Shown: piece by piece, positions 1 to 5,983 of the stretch
Position numbering within the stretch: the first letter of the stretch is position 1
How the letters are laid out: each line of letters begins with the position of its first letter
From: an uncultured Pseudomonadota bacterium
GTDB taxonomy: Bacteria > Myxococcota_A > UBA796 > GCA-2862545
DNA length: 9,690 nucleotides
Direction of reading: 5' to 3'
Assembly: GCA_937891875.1 (NCBI GenBank)
Contig: CALATR010001045.1
Location: 1 to 9,690, forward strand
Translations under genes and position numbers: made by a program
The notes under the pieces: generated by a model
What the model saw: the letters and a program-made list of their open reading frames with translations, nothing else
What the model was told of the DNA's origin: nothing
The model's database searches: none

Positions 1-39
1 ACGAGAGGGGGTGCATCTGGCGATGCGAAGGTCCAACCC

Positions 40-183
40 CTCACGTCCTGACCCCGACGGGAGCGGCGCGCGGACACCAATCCCGTGGCGACGCCATCAT
101 CGAGGAACGAGGAGACACCTCTCACGTCCTGACCCCGGTGTCACCCACTCACACCTGTCGGCCTGACCCCGGCCTGACCCCGG
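40..183. repeat. CTGACCCC-type repeats, including a 17-base exact direct repeat
   Basis: The 17-mer CTCACGTCCTGACCCCG occurs at 40-56 and again, exactly, at 121-137. Its core CCTGACCCCGG recurs at 162-172 and 173-183, where the unit GGCCTGACCCC is tandemly duplicated (160-181). A further looser match (CGTGACCCCC) lies near 187-196. Related GGGGTCAGG/CCTGACCCC motifs are common in intergenic, REP-like repeats of many proteobacteria, but I cannot assign this one to a named family from the window alone. Confidence 0.6.
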
Positions 184-220
184 TCCCGTGACCCCCATCC
201 CGGACACCGGGGGCCGCCCC

Positions 221-265
221 AAGAAAGCACCCTCAAAATAGCATTCTCGCCCCCTACGAGAAATT
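221..265 (+). promoter_or_regulatory. Possible promoter region of the peptide/ferritin-like operon
   Basis: This is the only AT-richer island in the 358-base leader. It holds TAGCAT (239-244), a loose match to a -10 box, but no clear -35 box at the right distance. It also holds a small inverted repeat, TTCTCG (244-249) and CGAGAA (257-262), around a 7-base loop, which could be an operator half-site pair. The assignment rests on position and composition only. Confidence 0.25.
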
Positions 266-309
266 CCCCTCCCTCCGCTAACGCTCCCTCCCCCTCGCGC
301 GTCCCCTCC

Positions 310-352
310 CCGGACCCCCTCGACCGGCACTCCCGCCGGTCAGGTCCGGAGG
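310..352 (+). promoter_or_regulatory. Two-part leader hairpin that pairs into the Shine-Dalgarno sequence
   Basis: An inner stem pairs GACCGGC (322-328) with GCCGGTC (335-341) around a 6-base loop. An outer stem pairs CCGGACC (310-316) with GGTCCGG (343-349). Between them is an internal loop of five bases on one side and one on the other. All 14 pairs are Watson-Crick. The Shine-Dalgarno GGAGG (348-352) sits six bases before the ATG at 359, and its first two G residues are in the outer stem. In RNA this would limit ribosome access. Whether it is regulated by protein, ligand or temperature is not visible. Confidence 0.5.
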
Positions 353-358
353 CCGACA

Positions 359-697
359 ATGAAGGCACGCCCGCTCCTGGTCGCGACCGCTCTGTTCTCG
401 CTCACCACCCTCGACGCCGTCGCCGCCGAGCCGACCACCTGCATGGTCGCCAGCAACACCAAGCGCCCCCCCTCCCTCTGCCTCACCAACCTCGACACCG
501 AGACGGACCTCGAGACCGAGACCGACATCGCCCTCGAGACCGAGACCGAGATCGCCCTCGAGACCGAGATCGCCCTCGAGACCGAGCCCGAGCCCGCCCT
601 CGAGACCGAGCCCGAGATCGCCCTCGAGACCGAGCCCGCGCCCGAGTCCGCGCCCGAGTCCGAGCCCGCCTCCGACCCGACCCTGGCCTCCCGGTGA
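359..697 (+). CDS. Small exported acidic repeat protein with two cysteines
   Basis: I do not recognise this 112-residue protein. The start ATG has an excellent Shine-Dalgarno GGAGG six bases upstream. Residues 1-23 look like a Sec signal peptide: K2 and R4, a hydrophobic core at 6-18, then DAVAA before EP, fitting an A-x-A type cleavage site near 22-23. The predicted mature chain starts with a short segment holding Cys28 and Cys41, twelve residues apart, with a basic TKRPP patch between them. From residue 51 to 96 it is an octapeptide repeat of the type LETEPEIA (one copy is six residues), followed by a Pro/Glu/Ser-rich tail. It has no lipobox and no second membrane segment. Its TGA stop overlaps the GTG start of the ferritin-like gene, so the two are probably translated together. 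It could be a metal- or cation-binding secreted protein, a substrate of the neighbouring enzyme, or a surface-exposed spacer protein. The coding call is fairly firm because of start, signal peptide and coupling; the function is unknown. Confidence 0.75.
   Translation: MKARPLLVATALFSLTTLDAVAAEPTTCMVASNTKRPPSLCLTNLDTETDLETETDIALETETEIALETEIALETEPEPALETEPEIALETEPAPESAPESEPASDPTLASR
509..646 (+). repeat. 24-base in-frame tandem repeat (LETE(T/P)EIA octapeptide)
   Basis: About six units, built on CTCGAGACCGAG, encode LETETDIA, LETETEIA, LETEIA (an 18-base unit), LETEPEPA, LETEPEIA and LETEPAPE. Unit length stays a multiple of three, so gain or loss of units would keep the frame. The same DNA read backwards gives an apparent Ser/Val/Arg-rich repeat, which is a shadow. 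Confidence 0.85.
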
Positions 698-1560
698 CCT
701 CCGCTCCCCTCCCCTGCTTCGAGCTCTCCTGGCTCGGTGGGCCGGCCGAGGCTCACGTCGCCGAGCACCGCCGAGGCGTGGACGACCTCCCCTGGAACAC
801 GCTCGATCGAAGCCGCTTCTCGCCCGACGTGCTCGACCGGGCCCGCCTCGCCTGGACGGTGTCGGCCCACCAGGAGTGGTGCGCGGCCGCCTCGTTCGCC
901 GCCCTGCTGCGGGCCATGCTGGAGGCCCGGGCGCCGCTCGACCTGATCGGCATGGCCAGCCGCTTCGTCGCCGACGAGGTCGTGCACACCGAGCTCAACG
1001 CGCGCATGGCCGCCGAGGTGGGCGGCGGGGCGCCCTTGCGGACCGATCCGGAGGCGCTGGTGCCGGAGGTCGACCCCGATCTCGACGCCCTCGAGCGCGC
1101 CTGCGCCCTGGGGATCGCGGTCAGCTGCGTGGGCGAGACCTTCAGCCTGCCGGTGCTGGCCGGCACCCGCGCGGTCGCCAGCGAGCCCCTGGTCAAGGCC
1201 GTACTGCACCGCATCGTGGTCGACGAGGCGCCCCACGGCCGGGTCGGCTGGATCCTGCTGGACTGGGCCCTGCCCCGCCTGTCCGCCGCCTCCCGCGAGC
1301 GCCTGGCCGAGGTCGCCGATCGCGCCCTGCTGGCCCTCGAGCGCGAGTGGAGCGGCGCGTCCGACGCCACCCTCGCCGAGCACGGCCTGCCCGCCGAGAC
1401 CCTGCACGCGCTCGGGTGGATGACCCCGGACGCCTACCGTCGGGTGGCGCACAACACCGTGCGCGACCGGATCGTGGAGCCGCTGCGCCGCCGGGGGGTG
1501 CCCGCCAGCCTGCCGCCGAGCGTCGCTCCGGGGCTCAGCCCAGCCCCAGCTCCTTCATGA
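694..1560 (+). CDS. Ferritin-like diiron protein (myxobacterial-type)
   Basis: This 288-residue cytosolic protein has the two-repeat carboxylate-bridged diiron pattern of ferritin-like four-helix bundles. The first half-site is Glu61 in a helix (QEWCAAASF) and Glu95/His98 in DEVVH. The second is Glu148 (CVGETF) and Glu178/His181 in DEAPH. All six usual ligands are present, so it should bind two irons. Members of this fold store iron, oxidise it, or activate oxygen to modify a substrate; the sequence does not say which. It has no signal peptide or membrane segment. The GTG start overlaps the upstream stop in a GTGA arrangement, so translation is probably coupled to the exported repeat protein. 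The last 25 residues are Pro/Ala/Ser-rich, probably disordered, and their codons overlap the 3' end of the convergent transferase gene by 26 bases. I recall ferritin-like domain proteins of this kind as common in myxobacterial genomes, without assigned roles. Fold assignment is firm; the specific activity is open. Confidence 0.85.
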   Translation: MTSAPLPCFELSWLGGPAEAHVAEHRRGVDDLPWNTLDRSRFSPDVLDRARLAWTVSAHQEWCAAASFAALLRAMLEARAPLDLIGMASRFVADEVVHTELNARMAAEVGGGAPLRTDPEALVPEVDPDLDALERACALGIAVSCVGETFSLPVLAGTRAVASEPLVKAVLHRIVVDEAPHGRVGWILLDWALPRLSAASRERLAEVADRALLALEREWSGASDATLAEHGLPAETLHALGWMTPDAYRRVAHNTVRDRIVEPLRRRGVPASLPPSVAPGLSPAPAPS

Positions 1561-2155
1561 TCTCGGCGTTCTTCGCCAGGGAGTACTTGCGCGCCGGGCG
1601 CTCGTTCAGGCGCGCGACGTAGGCCTCGAACCGGGGGCGCTTCTCCAGCATGCCGAAGAGCATCATCCAGCCGACGGTCCCGCCGAACACGACGTCCGCC
1701 ATGCTGAACTGCTCGCCCAGCAAGAACGGCCCGTCGCCGATCGCGTGCTCGATGCTGGCGAGCATCGCCTCCTTCGTCCCCCAGCCCGCGGCGCCCGCGG
1801 TGTACGGCCAGCCCGAGCTGTTGGCGATGGCGTTGGGCTCGATGACCGACGGCGAGAACAGGATCCAGCGCAGGTAGGTGCCCCGGCGGGGGTCGTCCAG
1901 CGCGGGGGCCAGCCGCCCGGCGGCGTAGCGATCCGCCAGGTACAGCGCGATCGCCGCCACCTCGGTGACCACGGCGTCCCCGTCCACCAGGATCGGCAGC
2001 TTGCCCATTGGGTTCAAGGCCAGGATCTCGGCACTCTTCTGCTCGCCAGCCTGGGCGTCGACGTGACGGATCTCGTAGTCGGCCCCGACCTCTTCGAGCA
2101 TCCAGATGACGTTGGCCGCGCGGGTGCGCGGGTGGTGGTAGAGCTGGATGGTCAC
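1535..2155 (-). CDS. Glutathione S-transferase family protein
   Basis: This 206-residue protein has the length and layout of a soluble cytosolic glutathione S-transferase. The N-terminal thioredoxin-like domain covers about residues 1-78. It carries NPMGKLPIL with the expected cis-proline at Pro54, and TEVAAI (64-69) in place of the usual E-S-x-A-I glutathione-binding turn. The C-terminal helical domain has FSMADVVFG (150-158), matching the conserved N-capping S/T-x-x-D box. These enzymes conjugate glutathione to electrophiles or act as peroxidases or isomerases; the substrate cannot be predicted. The GTG start is supported by GGGAGG five bases upstream. It lies 35 bases after rsmB on the same strand and is probably the last gene of the lapA-rsmB-GST unit. 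Its stop lies inside the convergent ferritin-like gene, leaving no room for an intergenic terminator. Confidence 0.88.
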   Translation of the reverse strand: MTIQLYHHPRTRAANVIWMLEEVGADYEIRHVDAQAGEQKSAEILALNPMGKLPILVDGDAVVTEVAAIALYLADRYAAGRLAPALDDPRRGTYLRWILFSPSVIEPNAIANSSGWPYTAGAAGWGTKEAMLASIEHAIGDGPFLLGEQFSMADVVFGGTVGWMMLFGMLEKRPRFEAYVARLNERPARKYSLAKNAEIMKELGLG

Positions 2156-2190
2156 GGGATCCTCCCTGGTGAACGTAGCGTCTCGCCGAG

Positions 2191-3636
2191 TCAGCTCCGC
2201 CGGAGCACCGCGGCGTAGTGCGCGTCCTCGTCCCCCTCGGGGGGCGCCGTCGACAGGGTGCGCTCCGGGGAAAACTCGGGATGATCCTCCAGGAACGCCG
2301 CGACCACGTCAGAGCCCTCCTCGGGCTCAGGGCTGCACACCGCGTAGACCAGGCGGCCGCCGGGTGCGACGTGGCTGGCGGCGTGCTCGAGGATGGCGCG
2401 CTGGGTCTCGGGCATGCCCAGCACGTCGACCAGCTGGCGCCGCCAGCGGATCTCTGGATGCCGGCGCACGGTTCCGAGCCCGGTACAGGGCGCGTCGACC
2501 AGCACGGCGTCGAAGGGGCCGCCCGCGTCGGGCAGCGGGCCCTCGGTCCAGTCGTGGTGGCGCAGGGTCGCCTCGAGGCCGAGTCGCTGAAGCCCCTCCC
2601 GGATCCGCTGCAGGCGGGCTCCGACGCTGTCGACCGCGGTCACCTCCGCCCCGCGCGACAGCAGGCGGAACGTCTTGCCGCCCGGGGCCGCGCACGCGTC
2701 CAGCACCCGGGTGCCCTTCCCACCGACCCCGTCCAGCACGAGATCGGCGACCGCGACCGCCGCCGGGTCCTGCACCCAGAACCGCCCCGCCTCGAAGCCG
2801 GGCAGGTTGGGGATCGGACCCTCCGGACCCACCAGGCGAAGCACGCCGTCGAGCACGCGTCCGTCGACCGAGACCGCCTCGGTCTGCACCCCCGCCTCGT
2901 CGAGCTGGGCCGCGAGCGCGTCCACGTCCCCGTGCACCACCACCGAGGTGGGCGCGGGCTCGTTGTTGGACCGGGCCCAGGTCGCCGCCGCCTCGGAGCC
3001 GTAGCGCTCGGTCCAGCGCGCGATCAGCCACGCCGGGTGCTCGAGCGCCTCCTGGTCGGACAGGGGCACCGGCTTCACCTTGCGCAGCACGGCATTGACG
3101 AGCCCGGACGCCCGGGCACCGCCGATGGCCTTCACCGCCTCGACCGCCTCGTGCACGACCGCATGATCCGCCGCCCGACCGTGCAGCTTCTCGAACGCCC
3201 CCATGCGCAGGGCCGCCCGCACCTCGGGGTCGAGCCCGCCCAGCGGACGGGTCAACAGCGGACGAAGTGCGGCGTCCACCGACGCCCGGTGCCGCAGCAC
3301 GCCCAGCGCCAGGAACCAGGCGTGGGCCCGATCCCGGGGGTCCTCGGGTGCCAGCCGGGCCAGCTCGTCCTCGACGTGGGCGCCCTGGTCGACCTTCACC
3401 AGCGCCTGGGCCGCAGCCACCCGCGCCGGCGACACCCGTCCGCCCGCAGCAGGCCCCCGGGGACCGCGCGGACCCCGATCACTGGGCCCACGCCGTGCCG
3501 GACGGTCGGACGGACCGCGCCGTGCCTGCCGATCCCGGGGATCGCGCTCACCGCGCGGATCCCGCCGCTCCCTGCCGGGACGACCCTTGCGAGGATCCGC
3601 CTCCGACGCCGACTTCTTCTTGCGACGCCGCCGCAT
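2191..3636 (-). CDS. rsmB: RsmB-like 16S rRNA (cytosine-C5)-methyltransferase
   Basis: RsmB uses S-adenosylmethionine to methylate C5 of a cytosine in 16S rRNA (C967 in E. coli numbering) before the small subunit is complete. From the chosen ATG the protein has 481 residues. About 68-190 form the NusB-like RNA-binding domain, and the methyltransferase domain follows from about 280. It shows the SAM-binding motif DACAAPGGKT (313-322), the motif IV DAPCTG with Cys384, and the motif VI YAVCSPEPEEG (431-441) with Cys434, the likely nucleophile. The first 64 residues are an unusual Arg/Pro/Gly/Asp-rich basic tail with a repeated RRGPSDR, making it longer than E. coli RsmB (about 430 residues). The ATG at 3636 lies 22 bases after the lapA stop. 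GGAGGAG sits between them but rather far from the ATG (about 16 bases). In-frame GTG codons at 3639 and 3669 are alternatives; the latter would overlap lapA. The family call is firm, the exact start is not. Confidence 0.9.
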   Translation of the reverse strand: MRRRRKKKSASEADPRKGRPGRERRDPRGERDPRDRQARRGPSDRPARRGPSDRGPRGPRGPAAGGRVSPARVAAAQALVKVDQGAHVEDELARLAPEDPRDRAHAWFLALGVLRHRASVDAALRPLLTRPLGGLDPEVRAALRMGAFEKLHGRAADHAVVHEAVEAVKAIGGARASGLVNAVLRKVKPVPLSDQEALEHPAWLIARWTERYGSEAAATWARSNNEPAPTSVVVHGDVDALAAQLDEAGVQTEAVSVDGRVLDGVLRLVGPEGPIPNLPGFEAGRFWVQDPAAVAVADLVLDGVGGKGTRVLDACAAPGGKTFRLLSRGAEVTAVDSVGARLQRIREGLQRLGLEATLRHHDWTEGPLPDAGGPFDAVLVDAPCTGLGTVRRHPEIRWRRQLVDVLGMPETQRAILEHAASHVAPGGRLVYAVCSPEPEEGSDVVAAFLEDHPEFSPERTLSTAPPEGDEDAHYAAVLRRS

Positions 3637-3658
3637 CACCGGGACGTCGTCTCCTCCG

Positions 3659-3970
3659 TCAGTACCCACGGTCGCCGCTGGTTGCCGGGGAGGAGTCGTA
3701 CGGATCGTAGGGCGCCGGGCTGCGTCGCTTGCGACCGCCCATGCGCATCGCCAGCATCAGCACGATCGCGATGAAGAAGCCCGAGGCCAGGCAGATCCCC
3801 ATCAGCACGGGCACGGGCACGGGCTCCGCGAGCCCCAGCTCCACGACGCCCAGGTTGAGCGTCAGCATCACCCGCCGCGCGCTGTTCTGGATCCAGAACA
3901 GGGCGGTGGCCCCGACGCCGGCCAGGGCCAGGATCACGACGATGAGGATGCCGACAGCACGAGCGCTCAT
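3659..3970 (-). CDS. LapA-domain (DUF1049-type) small inner-membrane protein
   Basis: This 103-residue protein has two predicted membrane helices, about 6-27 and 52-77. Between them is a short segment beginning with IQNSARRVMLTLNL, the typical pattern of the lipopolysaccharide assembly protein A domain. A basic GGRKRR cluster (78-83) and a Tyr/Ser/Pro tail follow on the likely cytoplasmic side. In E. coli, LapA works with LapB to control lipopolysaccharide synthesis through LpxC turnover; no lapB is in this window, so that role is only inferred. The ATG at 3970 is preferred over an upstream in-frame start because GGAG lies six bases before it and the hydrophobic helix starts directly after. 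It is first in a probable operon with rsmB and GST, and follows rpsA on the same strand as lapA does in gammaproteobacteria. Confidence 0.78.
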   Translation of the reverse strand: MSARAVGILIVVILALAGVGATALFWIQNSARRVMLTLNLGVVELGLAEPVPVPVLMGICLASGFFIAIVLMLAMRMGGRKRRSPAPYDPYDSSPATSGDRGY

Positions 3971-3980
3971 GCAGGTCTCC

Positions 3981-3993
3981 GTCGCCAGGCGAC
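3981..3993 (-). repeat. Short palindrome in the lapA leader
   Basis: GTCGCC (3981-3986) and GGCGAC (3988-3993) form a perfect 6-base inverted repeat around one base. It lies between the proposed lapA transcription start and its Shine-Dalgarno sequence. It could be an operator; with a one-base centre it fits a protein site better than an RNA hairpin. Chance occurrence in GC-rich DNA is possible. Confidence 0.4.
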
Positions 3994-4009
3994 GTGTTGA
4001 AGTCACGGG

Positions 4010-4038
4010 ACGATAGCGTGAGGAGCGGGGCCGCACAA
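4010..4038 (-). promoter_or_regulatory. Candidate sigma70-type promoter for lapA-rsmB-GST
   Basis: On the minus strand, TTGTGC (4033-4038) and TATCGT (4010-4015) are separated by 17 bases and match the -35 and -10 consensus at three and four of six positions. Transcription would start near 4003, giving a leader of roughly 33 bases before the lapA ATG. It lies just downstream of the rpsA terminator-like hairpin, as expected for a separate unit. No other site in this gap looks better. Confidence 0.4.
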
Positions 4039-4076
4039 ACCAGCCCCACCACGTGCGAGCCCGAGGATCCACGAAA

Positions 4077-4107
4077 GACCCCCCGAGGCGCGGGGCTCCG
4101 GGGGGTC
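4077..4107 (-). terminator. Probable rho-independent terminator of rpsA
   Basis: Read on the minus strand, GACCCCCCG plus GAG pairs with CTCGGGGGGTC: an 11-pair GC-rich stem with one bulged G and an 8-base loop. It is followed by TTTCG. The T run is short, so termination may be incomplete or assisted. It sits 46 bases after the rpsA stop codon and before the proposed lapA promoter. Confidence 0.6.
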
Positions 4108-4117
4108 GGTCGCTCAG

Positions 4118-4143
4118 CGGACGCGCTCGGCCGAGCGCGTCCG
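4118..4143. repeat. Perfect 26-base palindrome after rpsA
   Basis: The arm CGGACGCGCTCGG (4118-4130) is followed directly by its exact reverse complement (4131-4143). It starts ten bases after the rpsA stop codon and is followed ten bases later by the terminator hairpin. In RNA it could form a very stable stem after opening a few central pairs for the loop, perhaps protecting the mRNA 3' end. As DNA it could be a dyad binding site. Confidence 0.75.
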
Positions 4144-4153
4144 GGTCGCGAGA

Positions 4154-5983
4154 CTACGCGTCGTCCTCGGTGGACTCGTCGGACTCGACGGTCTCGGCCG
4201 ACTCCTGGACGGGGTCGGTCGCACCGGCGGCCACGGGGGGCTCGGCGTCGGCGTCCGCGTCGGCATCAGCGGCGCCAGCCAGCTTGCGGCCGAGGTCACC
4301 CATGACGTCGCCAAGGCGGGCCGAGCTGCTGCCCTGCTGCTGCATGTACTCGCCGACGTCGCCCTCGGCGGCCTCCTCGGCACCCTGCTCCGACAGGCTG
4401 ATCTTGCGATCGTGGTTGTCGATGTGGATGACCTGGGCCTTGATCTTCTTGCCGGCCGGGTAGTGGCTCTGCCAGTCGTCGCCCGAGAAGGTGAGCTCGG
4501 ACAGGTGCACGAGACCCTCGATGCCCTCCTCGACCTCGACGAAGATGCCGAAGTCGGCGCGGTGCACGACCGGGCCCTCGACCACCTGGCCCAGGAAGAA
4601 GCGGCTGTGGATGGTGTACCAGGGGTCATCCGTCAGCTGCTTGATGCCCAGGGAGAAGCGCTCGCCCTCCTTGTCGATGGCCAGGACGCGGGCCTCGACC
4701 ACGTCGCCCTTGTTGTAGCGCTCCGACGGGTGCTTGATGCGCTGCGACCAGGACAGGTCGGAGATGTGCACCAGGCCGTCGATACCGTCGTCCACCGCCA
4801 CGAAGATGCCGAAGTCGGTGATGTTGCGGACCTCGCCACGGATGACCGCGCCCACCGGGTACTGCTGCTCGACGAGATCCCAGGGGTTGGCCTCGAGCTG
4901 CTTCATGCCCAGGCTGATCCGCTTGTTCTCGACGTCGATGCCCAGCACCTTGGCCTCGACCACGTCGCCGATCTCGACGAGCTTGGACGGGTGCTTGATG
5001 CGCTTGTTCCAGGTCATCTCGGAGATGTGGACCAGGCCCTCGATGCCGTCCTCGAGCTCGATGAAGGCACCGTAGTCGGGGATGGAGACGACCTTGCCGC
5101 GGACGATGGCGCCGATCGGGTACTTGAAGTCGGCGTCGGACCACGGATCGGGGCGGATCTGCTTGTAGCCCAGGGAGACGCGCTGGCTGTCGCGGTCGAA
5201 CTTGAGGACCTTGACCTCGACGGACTGGCCGACCTCGAACATCTCGCTCGGGTGGTTGATCCGGCCCCAGGCCATGTCGGTGATGTGCAGCAGGCCGTCG
5301 ATGCCGCCGAGGTCGATGAACGCACCGTAGTCGGTGATGTTCTTGACCACGCCCATGAGGATCGCGCCCTCGTGCAGGCGCTCGACGGTCTCGGCACGCT
5401 TCTCGGCGCGCTCCTGCTCGAGCAGGACCCGGCGAGAGAGCACGATGTTGCCGCGCTTCTTGTTGAACTTGATGATCTTGAACTCGTAGGTCTCGCCGAT
5501 CAGCTTGTCCAGGTTCTTGACCGGACGCAGGTCCACCTGGCTGCCGGGGAGGAACGCCTTGACGCCGATGTCGACGGACAGGCCGCCCTTGACTCGGGCC
5601 ACGACCTCGCCGGAGACGACCTCATCGCGCTCGACGGCCTTGGAGATCTCCTCCCAGGCCTTCATCAGGTCCGCCTTCTCCTTGGACAGGAGCAGGACGC
5701 CGTCGTCGCTGTCCATGCTGCCCAGGTAGACGTCGACCTTGTCGCCGACCTTGATGGTCAGCTCCCCCTCGGGGGTCTTGAACTCATCCGTGGGGACGAT
5801 GCCCTCGGCCTTGTAGCTGATGTCGACGGTGACCCAGTCATCGGTGATGCCGATGACGTTGCCGGTCACGACGGACTTCTCGCGGACGCCCTTCTGACCC
5901 ATGAGGTCGTCGAAGAAGGCCTTGAAGTCGTCATCGCTGATCTGGTTGAGGGGAAGGTCCTGGATGTTCTCGGAAGGAGTCAT
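4154..5983 (-). CDS. rpsA: 30S ribosomal protein S1
   Basis: S1 binds mRNA on the 30S subunit and helps start translation, especially on structured or weak-Shine-Dalgarno messages. The 609-residue protein has six S1 (OB-fold) repeats at about 36-102, 121-186, 206-273, 291-361, 378-448 and 465-532. Repeats 3-6 show the canonical pattern, for example GVVKNITDYGAF, GLLHIT and GKVVSIPDYGAF. Repeats 1 and 2 are divergent, as usual for the ribosome-anchoring part. After the last repeat comes a 75-residue tail with a stretch of four Ala-Asp pairs (572-579) and an acidic Glu/Asp/Ser end, making it longer than E. coli S1 (557). The ATG at 5983 is chosen because AGAGG lies four bases upstream and the protein begins MTPSENI; upstream in-frame ATG codons would add a non-conserved Arg-rich stretch. 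It follows cmk, the usual partner, after a 191-base leader. Confidence 0.97.
   Translation of the reverse strand: MTPSENIQDLPLNQISDDDFKAFFDDLMGQKGVREKSVVTGNVIGITDDWVTVDISYKAEGIVPTDEFKTPEGELTIKVGDKVDVYLGSMDSDDGVLLLSKEKADLMKAWEEISKAVERDEVVSGEVVARVKGGLSVDIGVKAFLPGSQVDLRPVKNLDKLIGETYEFKIIKFNKKRGNIVLSRRVLLEQERAEKRAETVERLHEGAILMGVVKNITDYGAFIDLGGIDGLLHITDMAWGRINHPSEMFEVGQSVEVKVLKFDRDSQRVSLGYKQIRPDPWSDADFKYPIGAIVRGKVVSIPDYGAFIELEDGIEGLVHISEMTWNKRIKHPSKLVEIGDVVEAKVLGIDVENKRISLGMKQLEANPWDLVEQQYPVGAVIRGEVRNITDFGIFVAVDDGIDGLVHISDLSWSQRIKHPSERYNKGDVVEARVLAIDKEGERFSLGIKQLTDDPWYTIHSRFFLGQVVEGPVVHRADFGIFVEVEEGIEGLVHLSELTFSGDDWQSHYPAGKKIKAQVIHIDNHDRKISLSEQGAEEAAEGDVGEYMQQQGSSSARLGDVMGDLGRKLAGAADADADADAEPPVAAGATDPVQESAETVESDESTEDDA

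Larger units (their letters stand above)
1..358. other. Non-coding, repeat-bearing region upstream of the plus-strand pair
   Basis: I find no convincing gene here. Short open frames exist on both strands, but they lack a good ribosome binding site, recognisable motifs and normal composition. The left part (40-183) carries repeated CTGACCCC motifs. The stretch 221-265 is clearly richer in A and T than its surroundings and is the likeliest promoter site for the gene at 359. The stretch 266-319 is nearly pure pyrimidine on the plus strand, with seven C runs of three or more. The last 50 bases fold into a strong hairpin that ends in the Shine-Dalgarno sequence. The end of an upstream gene could lie just outside the window, but nothing visible shows it. 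Confidence 0.6.

Noticed and set aside
13..26. Small inverted repeat GCATC/GATGC at the left edge as a terminator
   Set aside because: Only a 5-pair stem with a 4-base loop and no T run; likely chance.
40..183. Direct repeats considered as a CRISPR array
   Set aside because: Copies are unevenly spaced, partly tandem, too short, and there are no cas genes.
97..330. Short Gly/Arg-rich minus-strand frame in the left leader
   Set aside because: No Shine-Dalgarno, composition dictated by the C-rich tract, and no recognisable domain.
340..1452. Long minus-strand open frame with Ser-Val-Ser-Arg repeats opposite the peptide and ferritin-like genes
   Set aside because: Its repeat is the reverse reading of the Leu-Glu-Thr-Glu repeat, and the plus-strand genes have signal peptide, metal ligands and good start sites. 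It is a shadow of GC-rich coding DNA.
2218..3774. Long plus-strand open frame of 518 codons opposite rsmB
   Set aside because: The minus strand encodes a full RsmB with catalytic motifs; the plus frame is Arg/Pro-rich without family motifs.
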